64,000 nucleotides of DNA from Deferribacteres bacterium (lineage in GTDB: Bacteria; Zhuqueibacterota; Zhuqueibacteria; Zhuqueibacterales; Geothermadaptataceae). Where the stretch lies: assembly GCA_020633675.1 (NCBI GenBank), contig JACKDE010000003.1, forward strand, positions 806,001 through 870,000, read 5' to 3'. The notes under the pieces are model-generated. The model was not told the DNA's origin. It worked only from the letters and a program-made list of their open reading frames with translations, and made no database searches. Made by a program: the position numbers and the translations under genes. Positions 42,548 to 52,403 of this stretch are shown here, piece after piece (the stretch's first letter is position 1; every line of letters begins with the position of its first letter).

Positions 42548-43012
42548 ATGGCACTCCCAAAAGTTGTTAAAGCTTATTTAGACGAGCACATTGTTCCGTA
42601 CGATCTCGTGCATCATCCGCGCGATTTCACTGCACAGGAAACGGCGGCGCACACTCACACACCTGGAAAATCATTCGCGAAAACGGTGATTGTCGAAGTT
42701 GATGGTGAATATTTGATGGCGGTGATTCCAGCACATCGACATCTGCACCTTTCCAAGATGAAAAAGCACCTGCATGCCGAACATCTGCGTTTGGTGGAAG
42801 AGGATGAACTTCGAAAAATCTGCCCCGATTGCGAAGTGGGCGCCATGCCGCCTTTTGGCGCACTCTATGATTTGGATGTGGTTGCAAGTCCTGAAATCTC
42901 GCAAAACCCGCGTATTACCTTCAACGCCGGGACGCACGAGGATGCCATCCGCATTCTGTATAGCGACTTTAACAAGCTCGTCCACCCCAAAATCGCAGAC
43001 ATCGCGGATTGA
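42548..43012 (+). CDS. YbaK/EbsC-type aminoacyl-tRNA deacylase
   Basis: 154 residues with the YbaK fold: GKSFAKTVIVEVDGEYLMAVIPA with the conserved Lys, VGAMPPFG loop, and a late NAGTHEDAIRI segment. Family members hydrolyse mischarged Cys-, Ala- or Pro-tRNA to keep translation accurate. Start 42548 chosen because AAAGGGG lies upstream; a frame 15 codons longer has no ribosome site. Followed by a bidirectional terminator. Confidence 0.85.
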   Translation: MALPKVVKAYLDEHIVPYDLVHHPRDFTAQETAAHTHTPGKSFAKTVIVEVDGEYLMAVIPAHRHLHLSKMKKHLHAEHLRLVEEDELRKICPDCEVGAMPPFGALYDLDVVASPEISQNPRITFNAGTHEDAIRILYSDFNKLVHPKIADIAD

Positions 43013-43072
43013 TCTGACTGCCGAGGATTGTGTTGTTTGTTGGGGATTAGATGTGCATTTCTGCAAAGAATC

Positions 43073-43129
43073 AAAAAAAGCTGATCTACTTTGGCCCAAA
43101 ATCGCTGCTCAGGTGGATCAGCTTTTTTT
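43073..43129. terminator. Bidirectional Rho-independent terminator
   Basis: A-run plus GCTGATCTAC pairs with GTGGATCAGC plus T-run (17 bp with one G-U), loop of about 23 bases. It lies between the convergent YbaK-type and GWxTD genes and has poly-T on either strand. Confidence 0.75.
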
Positions 43130-43162
43130 ATTCTTTTCTGACATTCGGATTGAATGAATAGT

Positions 43163-45121
43163 TTACTCTTCTAAAGTCAACCTTACCTCCGAAAACGCGA
43201 TTGCATTGTTCAGCAAATCAGTGACAAAGATTTCCAGTACCGCATCGCCAGCTTTAAAGCGCGAGGCATCCATTGCCAAATACTCAGACTGGTGGGCGCT
43301 CGTGGTCGCTCGCTGTTCACTCAGAGCAATACTGTGCCCCGGTTGATTGCTTTTTTGCAGATCAGCAGTACGAAGCTTGTACTCGACTTTGTATCTGGTT
43401 TCGCCATTTTGTTTTTGGGTTAGGTGGTATATTTCGTAGTACAGATAGAGCGGCTTGTTTTTGCCAAGTCTGCTGGATGGCAAAGGTGTCACCAACACGC
43501 CGTTTTTGGCAAATTCAAATTGCTCCTGTGTTTCCTGAATATGCGGCGAGAGTTGAATATCACTTACAGCCAGCCGGCTTTCGGAAAAAGTTCTCAATGT
43601 AAAGGGAAAACGGGCAAAGCCTCTTTTCTTGCTGTACACATCTTCAATTTGTACAACTGCATGATAAGTGCCGGCCGGCAACTTTGCATTGAACTGGCTT
43701 AAAAAATGACCCCGAGTTGTCTCATTCTGCTTTTTCTCATACAAAATCTGCTCAACGGTATCAGCCAATATGGATTGAAAGTTTTCATCAAAAACAGCAA
43801 TACGGCAGCGTATTTGAGCCTTAAATTTGCCGATGGTGCGCTCAAAAAAGAGTGCATTGTATGGCACGGAATAGTAAAGCTCCAGCCGGTCAAAGTGATC
43901 GTTCTCACGGAAGGCTGCATGACTGATGGAGAGAGGCAGTGCATTCATGTCGCCACCTTCATCGAACACAATAGTCGGTGCCATCTTCACAATACGCTCA
44001 GTGTATTCACGATCTTCCTGTTGAAAGTAGAGACTTGCATAATCAGCAGCTTCGCGTAACGACTGCATGGTGCTCAGGCGAAACAGACGCTCGCGAAAGG
44101 TTTTGTGCCACGGTGCCAGACTGGTGTACAATTCGTCGCGCAGGGCCATAGCGGTCTCACCTGTGCGTGCAACCTTTTGGCCGAACATCGTTTTGCGACC
44201 ACTATAAAATCGTCCAAAAATCGATTCCGGGCCATCCACCCAACGGTAATCACGATTGTCCGACTTGCCGACAAATGTGAAATACATATCCGCGCCAATA
44301 CGCTTGTAAAACCATACTTCGTAAGGATGCATCTTCCAGCCAACTTCCCCCAATTCCCCACTGCGATCAGTCACCACCCGATCCGGTTTGCCAAAGCGCA
44401 CATAGATTTTGCCGCGCTCATCAAACTGAGCAGGCGTTTGGCCATTAAAGAATTGTTCGCGAGCTTTCACCACCCGCCGCAAATAGGCGATCAGAAATTC
44501 GTTTTCTGCCGTAAACGGCTCAAAATCATTGGTTTGGAAAAAATTTGCCAAAATAGCGCCCGCGGCAGCACCCTTTTCAACAGACTGCGTAACTGCACTC
44601 ATTTCTGCCTTGCTCAATAAAAATTCGCTTTGGCTGTAAATGGTCTCCCATAAATCCGAATGCTGCTGTGGCTGGACATTCTCCAGAGCGTCGTAATAGA
44701 GCGACGTCATTTCCAGCTTGCGATCTTCGTAGTGATATTGGGCAAGCAGGTGCGATAAATCATAGGCCAGGTAAGGCTCCGCGATACCGGCAGCAAAGAA
44801 CAGTCGATAGCCTGTTTCAAGCATTGCAATCGATTCACCGATCAGATTTTGACCGAGTAGCGCTTGAGCGAGCGGGCCCCATGCAGATTTGCCGGAAGGC
44901 GCACGAAACAACGAATCGCCAGCGAGGATTTCGCGCAACATGATTTCGGCTTGTTCATACTTATTTTTGTCCAACAATTGCAGTGCGCGCTGAAAATCCT
45001 TATGCGATTTTTCTGGAATTGTGGCATTCAGTTTGGTTGGAAACGTGGTGAGGAAGAAAACGGAGATGCCAAATGCTAAAGCAAGGACGATTTGACTCAG
45101 CAAAACTTTGGAGATTTTCAT
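43163..45121 (-). CDS. GWxTD-family exported protein with TPR-like N-terminus
   Basis: 652 residues: N-terminal signal/TM helix (about 8-27), a helical TPR-like region (35-170; ALQLLDKNKYEQAEIMLREIL), then the GWxTD domain. The hallmark strand is present (DERGKIYVRFGKPDRVV, then YEVWFYKR), but the GW-TD residues themselves read AQ-DE. Beta-rich C-terminal domains follow. The family is found in Bacteroidota, Ignavibacteria and relatives, is envelope-located and has no known function. AGGA lies 8 bases before ATG. Confidence 0.8.
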   Translation of the reverse strand: MKISKVLLSQIVLALAFGISVFFLTTFPTKLNATIPEKSHKDFQRALQLLDKNKYEQAEIMLREILAGDSLFRAPSGKSAWGPLAQALLGQNLIGESIAMLETGYRLFFAAGIAEPYLAYDLSHLLAQYHYEDRKLEMTSLYYDALENVQPQQHSDLWETIYSQSEFLLSKAEMSAVTQSVEKGAAAGAILANFFQTNDFEPFTAENEFLIAYLRRVVKAREQFFNGQTPAQFDERGKIYVRFGKPDRVVTDRSGELGEVGWKMHPYEVWFYKRIGADMYFTFVGKSDNRDYRWVDGPESIFGRFYSGRKTMFGQKVARTGETAMALRDELYTSLAPWHKTFRERLFRLSTMQSLREAADYASLYFQQEDREYTERIVKMAPTIVFDEGGDMNALPLSISHAAFRENDHFDRLELYYSVPYNALFFERTIGKFKAQIRCRIAVFDENFQSILADTVEQILYEKKQNETTRGHFLSQFNAKLPAGTYHAVVQIEDVYSKKRGFARFPFTLRTFSESRLAVSDIQLSPHIQETQEQFEFAKNGVLVTPLPSSRLGKNKPLYLYYEIYHLTQKQNGETRYKVEYKLRTADLQKSNQPGHSIALSEQRATTSAHQSEYLAMDASRFKAGDAVLEIFVTDLLNNAIAFSEVRLTLEE

Positions 45122-45289
45122 GGGGCAATCCTAAAAAGCAACCATAGTCTATTGCATTCTTGGTTGTAAAACCGTCCCCCCGATGCAGCGATTGAACATC
45201 ACTAATAAAAGAATAGCAACTAAAAAAACAAATTAAACATTTTAATAAAAAAGCGACAGGTCGTTGCAACCAGTATTGAGATTGGGTAT

Positions 45290-45325
45290 AAAAAAAGCCC
45301 GATCCGCGCCTGGATGGATCGGGCT
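45290..45325 (-). terminator. Rho-independent terminator of the susCD operon
   Basis: AGCCCGATCC (45296-45305) pairs with GGATCGGGCT (45316-45325); read on the minus strand the hairpin is followed by seven T. It lies 65 bp after the SusD stop. Confidence 0.85.
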
Positions 45326-45389
45326 CTTTCCGGTGTAGGGCTGAGACATAGCTTAGAATGGGATCTTCAACTATGTCTCATGCCGGAAT

Positions 45390-46775
45390 TCAGGAGGGGT
45401 CATTCGTATTTCTTAACGGCTGTTGTGACGGCGGTGGAACATTGGGATTGGTTTGCCGCTCGTCATCGCTGTATGGAATTCGGTGCGGGATCGATGTTTC
45501 AGGATCACCGCCACCAAAGGGAACAAGGATCGGCATTTTTGTGCGTTTCCAATCATTATACGCTTCGATATTTAAAAATAGCCCGATATATTTTTCTTCG
45601 CATATTTTTTCGAGCAATGCCTGGCCTGTGAAGGTGTTATCATAGCGTGGCAGACTATTGACATCCAGGCTCCAGCGCGTCTCAATGGCGCTCATCGCAT
45701 TGTTCAGCGCCGTGCGCGCTGTGCTCTCATCACCAGTTTTAAACGCCGCTTCCGCGACCATAAACAGATTTTCTTCATAAGTCAGGATATCGAAACTGTG
45801 ATCCTTTGCCAGAAAAATGCTGCTGAGACTTGAAACCAGGGCATTGCCTTCGCCTGGCTCCGCGCCCGAGTATCCGCCATTGTCATCCGGTGCAAAATAA
45901 ATCTGCAGTCGAGGATCGTTGCGGCTGACCAGCAAATCGACCAGAAACTTTCCTGCCCTCATATAGGAATCCCGTTCGCGATAGAATTGGTACCAGACAC
46001 TTGACTCACTTTCAACAGTAGAATGTCTGGTCTTCATGCTACCCTCGACAAACGAGATGCCCTGTTGCGCTTGTGCCAAAGCCAATGCATAGTTGCCGGG
46101 ATCGACTTCAGCCCAATGCAAATAGAGCCGAGCTTTCAGTGAGTGCGCCGCCGCAATCCACTTGCTGAGGTCAGCGCCGAAAATATGGTCATTCGGTGGC
46201 AGGTAGCCTTCGCCGCTTTGCAAGTCAGTGATCGCGTTATCAAGCAGGATTTGAAGCGCATCGTATATGCTTTTCTGCGAATCAAGCTTTGGCGTTGCGA
46301 TGTCATCGTTCACTGCTTCCGAATAAGGGATATCGCCCCAAACACTGGCAGAGGTACCCATCAGCAATGCTTCATGCACTTTTGCAATACCACGATACGC
46401 AATCCAGCTGTTTTCGCTTGTGACCTTGATCAGATTGCGAATATCGATTAAGCCGCCACCTGTGTAAATGTTGTTGAATTCATCATCATGATCAGATTCA
46501 GTGATGTCATATTTCGCATAGGCAACCAACTGCCGGTCTGTGCCTGCCATCTGCTGTGTCCAAACAGAGAACAGGCGCGCCAGCCCGCCTTCCTGCATAA
46601 AAAATTGTCCTACCTGAATGCCCTGAAAGAGCTGATCAGCCTGGACGTCTGTGGCCCGGTTGGGATCGTTCTGAACTTCTGGATTGTTGAGAAAATCCTG
46701 ACACCCGCTCACCAGGCCGGCAATGATAAAGGCTATGGCCAGTAAGCCAATAGCGCCTTTTTTTCTTTTAAGCAT
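45390..46775 (-). CDS. SusD/RagB-type surface lipoprotein
   Basis: 461 residues with a lipoprotein signal: hydrophobic helix then lipobox LVSGC (Cys25). The body has the SusD TPR-like helices (WIAYRGIAKVHEALLMGTSASVWGDIPYSEA is the typical family segment; later EENLFMVAEAAFKTGD and AYNDWKRTKMP). It caps the SusC transporter at the cell surface and captures the substrate. The nearest genes are amino-acid catabolic rather than glycosidases, so peptide binding, as for RagB, seems likelier than glycan binding. Confidence 0.92.
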   Translation of the reverse strand: MLKRKKGAIGLLAIAFIIAGLVSGCQDFLNNPEVQNDPNRATDVQADQLFQGIQVGQFFMQEGGLARLFSVWTQQMAGTDRQLVAYAKYDITESDHDDEFNNIYTGGGLIDIRNLIKVTSENSWIAYRGIAKVHEALLMGTSASVWGDIPYSEAVNDDIATPKLDSQKSIYDALQILLDNAITDLQSGEGYLPPNDHIFGADLSKWIAAAHSLKARLYLHWAEVDPGNYALALAQAQQGISFVEGSMKTRHSTVESESSVWYQFYRERDSYMRAGKFLVDLLVSRNDPRLQIYFAPDDNGGYSGAEPGEGNALVSSLSSIFLAKDHSFDILTYEENLFMVAEAAFKTGDESTARTALNNAMSAIETRWSLDVNSLPRYDNTFTGQALLEKICEEKYIGLFLNIEAYNDWKRTKMPILVPFGGGDPETSIPHRIPYSDDERQTNPNVPPPSQQPLRNTNDPS

Positions 46776-46845
46776 GGTTTTATCTCCTCTTTAAAGCTTT
46801 CAGCAATCAGCCATCAAATTTAAGCAAGAACCTGCCGGCCAATCG

Positions 46846-49800
46846 CTAATAGTTGAACCGCAGCGTAAACACAAATGAGCGGGTTTGTGGATTGTTAAAA
46901 TAATCAAATCCCTGAATGTTGAGTGTACCGAACAAGTTGGTTTCCGGATCGATACCGGTGTAATCGGTCCAGGTTACCAAATTGCGTCCGCTGATGCGGA
47001 TATCGATATCGCTCAGGCCTGTCCACTGCTTCAGCTTTGGGTGGTCAAGCTTATAGGAGACCGAAATTTCACGCAGTTTCACATAGCTTCCATCTTCGAT
47101 GGATTCCGAGCTTACACCGACAAAGCTATTGCCGAGGCCGAAACCATACCAGCTATCCTGGTCACGGATAACTTCTGTGCCTGCACCCGGCCCAACACCT
47201 GCGAACGTATATTTATCGCCGCGCTGCTCCTGCCCGCTTGCATCGATGTAATGCAAGTCGGTGTCTTTATGCGTGCCGAAATAGTAGAGCGCGCCTTTGG
47301 TGCCGTTCCACACATCACCGCCCTGCTTGATATCCAGCAAGCCGGAAATACGCAGTTTATTGAACAGGGTAAACGATGTGCGAATGCTGCCCGTCCAATC
47401 GGGATTTGGGTCTCCAATTGTGCGTTCCTGCGCATCGAGGAGTGGGAAACCGTCTTCTGCAATGTACAGATCACCGCTCGACCATTGACCTGCATACTTG
47501 GTATCGATATCGATGACCTGGCCGTTTTCAATTACAGTGTTGCCACGTCCGAACCGGACAAAATCGGTTCCGCGCAATGAACCATATGATTCACCTTCCA
47601 CTGCAGCCGCGTTGCAACTCACAAATCCGCCGAGGCCAACGAATTCGGCGCCGGCAAGGCTTTTTACCATGTTATCGTTTTTGCCCCAGACAAGCCCAAG
47701 GTCCCAAGTAAAATTTCTGATACGGATCGGCTGCATGTCGATACCAATTTCCCAGCCATCGTTTTCAAGAACAGCGGCATTTTTTAGAGTTTCGCCATAG
47801 CCTGTAGACGGTGGCGTTGGCAGCGATAAAATCACGTCTTCGGTCTTTTGCAGATAGCGCGTCACATTGATACCGAAACGATTGTGGTAAAACGCAAGGT
47901 CTACACCGAATTCGGTCTCTTTCGCACGCTCCGGGTCGATGTTATTGTTGCCGCGCGAATAATCCGAAAGAAAGCCGCCATATCCAAAAGCAGTTGCGTC
48001 GAGCGCTTCACCCCAGCCTGCTCCATACGCGCCCGTGATAAAAGCAGTTATGGTCTCATACACTGCCGGTTGTCTTCCCGATTCACCATAGGCTGCACGG
48101 ATCTTGCCGAAGCTCAGCCATTTGCCAAAGCCCTTAAATTGATCAAGCGCCGTGAATTCCCAGGCACCGCTGACTTTCGGGAACCAGTGCCGCTTGTCAG
48201 AGCCGCCAAAAGTAGATGAGCCGTCGTTACGAATGGCTGCGCTGACATACAACTGATCCCACATATCGACCATGATTTGGCCGAAATATGCCTCGTCCCG
48301 AATTTTCCATTCATATTCATCCGGAGACCAGGATGTGGTGTTGTCGAGTTGGTCGAATCCGAATACAGACATACCATCGCCGATTGTGGTGAAGTTGTTA
48401 TATGAACGCTGATTCAGCTCCTGGCCAGCCATTACATTCAGCACCAGATTAGCTGGTGTGAAACGACGGGTTGCCGTCACTGCTAACCGACCGCTGGTTT
48501 CTTTATAGTTGAATTTCTCGCGGATAATCCGGCCTTCAGGCTTGTCCGAGCTACCAATTGGAATGACCGTGCGGCGCTCATCTTCGGAATAATCGTGCCC
48601 TAAAGTATAGCTGACATTGATCCAGTCAACCGGATCAAAATCGACTTTAATGTTGCCGAATGCACGTCCGACATCGCTTGGATTGAGGTGTTCATTCAGC
48701 ACCCAGAATGGATTGTCGTAGCCGCGAGTACCACCGAGCGTTGCCCGATCGGGAAAACGGTAGGAACGATGAAATCCGTATTCATTCAAATAGATTTCAT
48801 TGTTAAAATCAGGAGGTGTGCGTAGCGCACCAAGCATTAAGCCACTCACATTCGAGCCCCTTTGAATCCGGTCCATACCAACGTCGGAGAAGGCAATGTT
48901 CCCCATCAGGTTGAATTTTGAACCGATTCTTTGGGAGGCCTTTACCCGAACAGCCGTCCGATTGTAATCAGAATTATCGCTCTTCATCGTGCCATTTTGC
49001 GAGTAGCGCGACAGTGAAAGATAATAGGTTGTCGCTTCGGTTCCGCCCGACAAAGTAAGATTGTTTTCGAGGGTATGACCAGTTTCAAACAGCTCTTCGG
49101 CATGGTTGTATGCGGGTGTTGATGAAGTAAGTTTGGCACCCCAGCTCCACGGAACGTTACCAGTGTAACCGACACCATCTACACCTTGCCCGTATGTTGT
49201 TTGCAGTTCCGGCAAATTGGTTACTCTGTCGATCGTATAGGCAACTTTGTAGGATAACTGCGGACGACCGAATTTGCCGCTTTTAGTTGTGATTAACACG
49301 ACGCCATTATTGGCGCGCGATCCATAAATAGCCGATGCTGCGGCACCTTTAAGGATTTCGATCGACTCGATATCTTCTGGATTAATGTCAGAAGCGCGGT
49401 TGGTCGGGGTTGTGCCGCCGTGCCCACCAGTCGAGTTGCCGCCAAAAATCATCTGGTTATTGATTGGTGTGCCATCCACTACCATCAGTGGTTGAGTACC
49501 TCCGCGAATGGTATTCACACCACGGATGCGGATATATGTTGCAGCACCAGGCTCACCGCTTGTCGAAGTAATTTCAACATTGGCGACTTTGCCATGTAGT
49601 GCCGAAACAAGGTTGCCTTCATCACTCTCGGCAATTTCCTGAGTTTTAACCTTTCCAATCGTTACACCGAGCTTTTCTTTTTCCACACCGACGCCCATGC
49701 CAGTGACGACAACCTCTTCCATTTTCAGGACGTCAACCCGCAGTTTGAAGTCTTGAACGACGTTGGCCGAGGGAGTTAGAGTGACCTGTGCGACTTCCGA

Positions 49801-50061
49801 TCTATAGCCTATGTAGCGAACAGAAAGATCAACGCGCTGCCCTCTCACCAAATTGGATGGAACTATAAAACGGTACGTGCCATCTTTATCTGATGCCGCG
49901 CCTATTCTCAAAGATGGAATGAGAATGTTTGCGCCCGGCAAAGGCTCACCCAGTTCATCGGTCACTTTGCCGCTGATCACAACTGCCTCCTGGGAGAACG
50001 CCAATGCCGGTGCGATGACAAATGCGCAGCAGATGATTGTAGCAATAAATTTCTTTTGCAT
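46846..50061 (-). CDS. SusC/RagA-type TonB-dependent outer-membrane transporter
   Basis: 1071 residues: signal peptide (about 1-23), carboxypeptidase-regulatory-like beta domain (VISGKVTDELGEPLPGANI), then a plug domain with EEVVVTGMGVG and the TPINNQMIFGG / IESIEILKGAAASAIYG motifs. A 22-strand barrel ends in the aromatic FRFNY-type C-terminus (FTLRFNY). It imports a large substrate using TonB energy. It is transcribed ahead of susD with a 70-bp gap. No sigma/anti-sigma or hybrid sensor regulator is next to it. Confidence 0.95.
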   Translation of the reverse strand: MQKKFIATIICCAFVIAPALAFSQEAVVISGKVTDELGEPLPGANILIPSLRIGAASDKDGTYRFIVPSNLVRGQRVDLSVRYIGYRSEVAQVTLTPSANVVQDFKLRVDVLKMEEVVVTGMGVGVEKEKLGVTIGKVKTQEIAESDEGNLVSALHGKVANVEITSTSGEPGAATYIRIRGVNTIRGGTQPLMVVDGTPINNQMIFGGNSTGGHGGTTPTNRASDINPEDIESIEILKGAAASAIYGSRANNGVVLITTKSGKFGRPQLSYKVAYTIDRVTNLPELQTTYGQGVDGVGYTGNVPWSWGAKLTSSTPAYNHAEELFETGHTLENNLTLSGGTEATTYYLSLSRYSQNGTMKSDNSDYNRTAVRVKASQRIGSKFNLMGNIAFSDVGMDRIQRGSNVSGLMLGALRTPPDFNNEIYLNEYGFHRSYRFPDRATLGGTRGYDNPFWVLNEHLNPSDVGRAFGNIKVDFDPVDWINVSYTLGHDYSEDERRTVIPIGSSDKPEGRIIREKFNYKETSGRLAVTATRRFTPANLVLNVMAGQELNQRSYNNFTTIGDGMSVFGFDQLDNTTSWSPDEYEWKIRDEAYFGQIMVDMWDQLYVSAAIRNDGSSTFGGSDKRHWFPKVSGAWEFTALDQFKGFGKWLSFGKIRAAYGESGRQPAVYETITAFITGAYGAGWGEALDATAFGYGGFLSDYSRGNNNIDPERAKETEFGVDLAFYHNRFGINVTRYLQKTEDVILSLPTPPSTGYGETLKNAAVLENDGWEIGIDMQPIRIRNFTWDLGLVWGKNDNMVKSLAGAEFVGLGGFVSCNAAAVEGESYGSLRGTDFVRFGRGNTVIENGQVIDIDTKYAGQWSSGDLYIAEDGFPLLDAQERTIGDPNPDWTGSIRTSFTLFNKLRISGLLDIKQGGDVWNGTKGALYYFGTHKDTDLHYIDASGQEQRGDKYTFAGVGPGAGTEVIRDQDSWYGFGLGNSFVGVSSESIEDGSYVKLREISVSYKLDHPKLKQWTGLSDIDIRISGRNLVTWTDYTGIDPETNLFGTLNIQGFDYFNNPQTRSFVFTLRFNY

Positions 50062-50969
50062 AATATCACCTTATTCATAACCGTTCACATTTTGCCACAT
50101 TTCAGCGTTCTACACACTGCAGTGGCGGTTACCATGAGCAACTTGCCACTCACGCTTGAAATCGTATCAATGTTGATGTCTTTGGGTGGAAGTATACACG
50201 AATAACATGTCAGTGCATCCCTCCTTTCAGGTATGACGTTTCAGGAATGAATAATGTGAAAAGGCGAGACCAGCCTGGGTGCTGGGTACGATGTGAGGAC
50301 ACGGCACTCATTCAAAGCCTATCGGGAATAGCCTGAGAACCGCAGGATGGTATGTGGCTTCAGCAATTGCCGGATGGAAGTATATCGATATATCAAAAAT
50401 AAAAGAGTCGGAGAAAGGAGCCGAAATTGCATTTACTCGGATTTAAATCAGGTACCGGAAGTCGATTTCCACCAAAGCAAAGCACCTTGCCATACACATC
50501 ATACAATTTGGTCAAACAATTTCACATACGTGTCAAGGAAACCAACAAATCCAAATTGCGCTTACCTAACAAACCGCTTTGTTTTGCTCCTGAAATCAAT
50601 GGTTCAAATAACACGTGAGTTCAAACGAAGCAAAGCAAATGAATTTTCAATTGCAATACAGTCGCTGGCCAATAAAATGACCAATTCAACATAAAAATTC
50701 ATCACTCGACTGTATTCATCTTAATTCAGCATTTTTTGATGCTGCATGCTTTCGCCGAACTCACGCGATTTTAATGAGATTTGGTTCAGGGTTTTGACTG
50801 CCATTCGTGTGCCACAAATCAACCGACACAAAAAACAGATTCAAATTTATTTTTTACAGCATTTTAAGTTAAATTATTCTATTTGAGGCCGTTCAGAACC
50901 GATTCTACAAAATAAGAATAGGTGATTCATTTTCTTAAAACTGAGAATGCATTGCACCTGGACTATCCT
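50062..50969. other. 908-bp gap between susC and the 2-oxoacid oxidoreductase operon
   Basis: AT-rich, no credible gene; the longest open frames are low in information and lack ribosome sites. The part near 50062-50300 must hold the susC promoter. The motif GGAAGTATA occurs twice (near 50190 and 50373). I see no other element I can name; a small RNA cannot be excluded. Confidence 0.5.
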
Positions 50970-52403
50970 TTAGTTACGGCGGTCCATTTCCAGACAAAGT
51001 GCTTCTGCGCCGCTTTCAAAGGCCGCCTCGTTGAGCGGAATCATCGCACACTTATTTGCGAGCGCCTGCTGGATCGCTGTGAGCAAGCTTTCTTTTGGCA
51101 TCAGATCGGTAGCCGCTTGCAATGCTCCCAGTGCGACGATATTTTTCACCAGCACTTTGCCAAGATCTGCAGCAATTTGCGTGAATGGGATGCCGTAGAG
51201 CTGGACATCATCCTGCACATTTGGCACTTCCGATATCACTGTGCTATCGTAGAGAATCGTGCCGCCAGGCTGCACTGTGGGCCCGAATTTCATTAAACTG
51301 GGTGCGTTAAAAGCTACCAGAATATGGGGTGTTGGGGATGCCGGTGATAACACTTCTTCGCTGGCAATGTGTACGTCTGCGAAGGAAGTGCCTCCGCGTG
51401 ATTCCGGGCCGTAGCTTGGAATATGCGTCGCATCAAAGCCTTCGTTAATGGCTGCTCGTGTGATCAGCATAGCAGCGGTTTGTGCACCATCGCCACCAGC
51501 GCCGGCAAGCTTTAAAGCGATGTCCTGTGAGTCGATTTGCTCTGGAAACGCCTGGCAAAACGTCGGCGTTTTCTTCTTATTGGCGCCAATCACTTCCATC
51601 AATTTTTGCACCGAATGATTTGGCTTTTTCATCGCAAACCATGGTTCGGTCTCCAAATCTTTCTTTACCCCTAGGGGAAAAATTGGTGTCATTTTTTCTT
51701 TGACCCACTGTTCAGCTTCTTCGGGGGTAGCCTTTAAATGTGTGGGGCATTCAGACAGCACTTCCACAAAAGCAAAACCACGCCCTTCAGCTTGCATGCG
51801 AATCGCTTTCAGAATAGCGCGCTGTGCTCTGGTGCGCTGCTTGTTGTCGTACAAGGCAACTCGCTCGACATAAACCGGCCCATCCAATTGTGCTATGAGC
51901 TCAGCCATTTTGAGCGGCTGTCCCATTTCGCGGGTGCGGCCAGCCGGCGAAGTAGCTGTCACCTGCCCGCTCAAAGTTGTCGGCGCCATTTGGCCGCCGG
52001 TCATGCCATAGATGGCATTGTTCACAAATATGACCGTCATCGGCAGACCCATTTGTGCCGCCTGCATTATCTCAGCCAGCCCAATAGAAGCAAGGTCGCC
52101 ATCGCCTTGATAGCTGATCACTATCGACTCCGGATTCGCCATTTTGTGACCGATTGCGACGGCAGGCGCCCGACCGTGTGCCGCCTGGGTATTGCCGACA
52201 TCGAGATAGTAGTACATGAAAACCGCGCAACCAACCGGCGATATCGCCACTGTGCGATCCTGCACTCCAAGCTCTTCGATCGATTCTGCCAGATATTTTT
52301 GCACAAGCCCATGGCCGCAGCCAGCGCAATAATGGGTAGCGTGGCCTTTCAAGCCCGCACCATGAGCATGTCGCTCGAATGTTTGATAAAATACCGTGCT
52401 CAT
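50970..52403 (-). CDS. 2-oxoacid:ferredoxin oxidoreductase, fused beta-gamma subunit (VOR/IOR type)
   Basis: 477 residues. The beta half (1-270) has cluster cysteines in YCAGCGHGL, SPVGCAVF and LSECPTH, and the TPP site YQGDGDLASIGLAEIM with NNAIYGMTGGQMAPTT. The gamma half (about 290-477) starts LAGAGGDGAQTAAMLI. With the upstream alpha-delta protein it forms a complete enzyme oxidising a branched-chain or other 2-oxoacid to acyl-CoA. The start overlaps the end of the alpha-delta gene (ATGA). Leucine dehydrogenase just upstream supports branched-chain 2-oxoacids as substrates. Confidence 0.92.
   Translation of the reverse strand: MSTVFYQTFERHAHGAGLKGHATHYCAGCGHGLVQKYLAESIEELGVQDRTVAISPVGCAVFMYYYLDVGNTQAAHGRAPAVAIGHKMANPESIVISYQGDGDLASIGLAEIMQAAQMGLPMTVIFVNNAIYGMTGGQMAPTTLSGQVTATSPAGRTREMGQPLKMAELIAQLDGPVYVERVALYDNKQRTRAQRAILKAIRMQAEGRGFAFVEVLSECPTHLKATPEEAEQWVKEKMTPIFPLGVKKDLETEPWFAMKKPNHSVQKLMEVIGANKKKTPTFCQAFPEQIDSQDIALKLAGAGGDGAQTAAMLITRAAINEGFDATHIPSYGPESRGGTSFADVHIASEEVLSPASPTPHILVAFNAPSLMKFGPTVQPGGTILYDSTVISEVPNVQDDVQLYGIPFTQIAADLGKVLVKNIVALGALQAATDLMPKESLLTAIQQALANKCAMIPLNEAAFESGAEALCLEMDRRN

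Noticed and set aside
50347..50694. A 115-codon plus-strand frame in the gap upstream of susC
   Set aside because: No ribosome site, no domain, composition like the surrounding AT-rich non-coding DNA.
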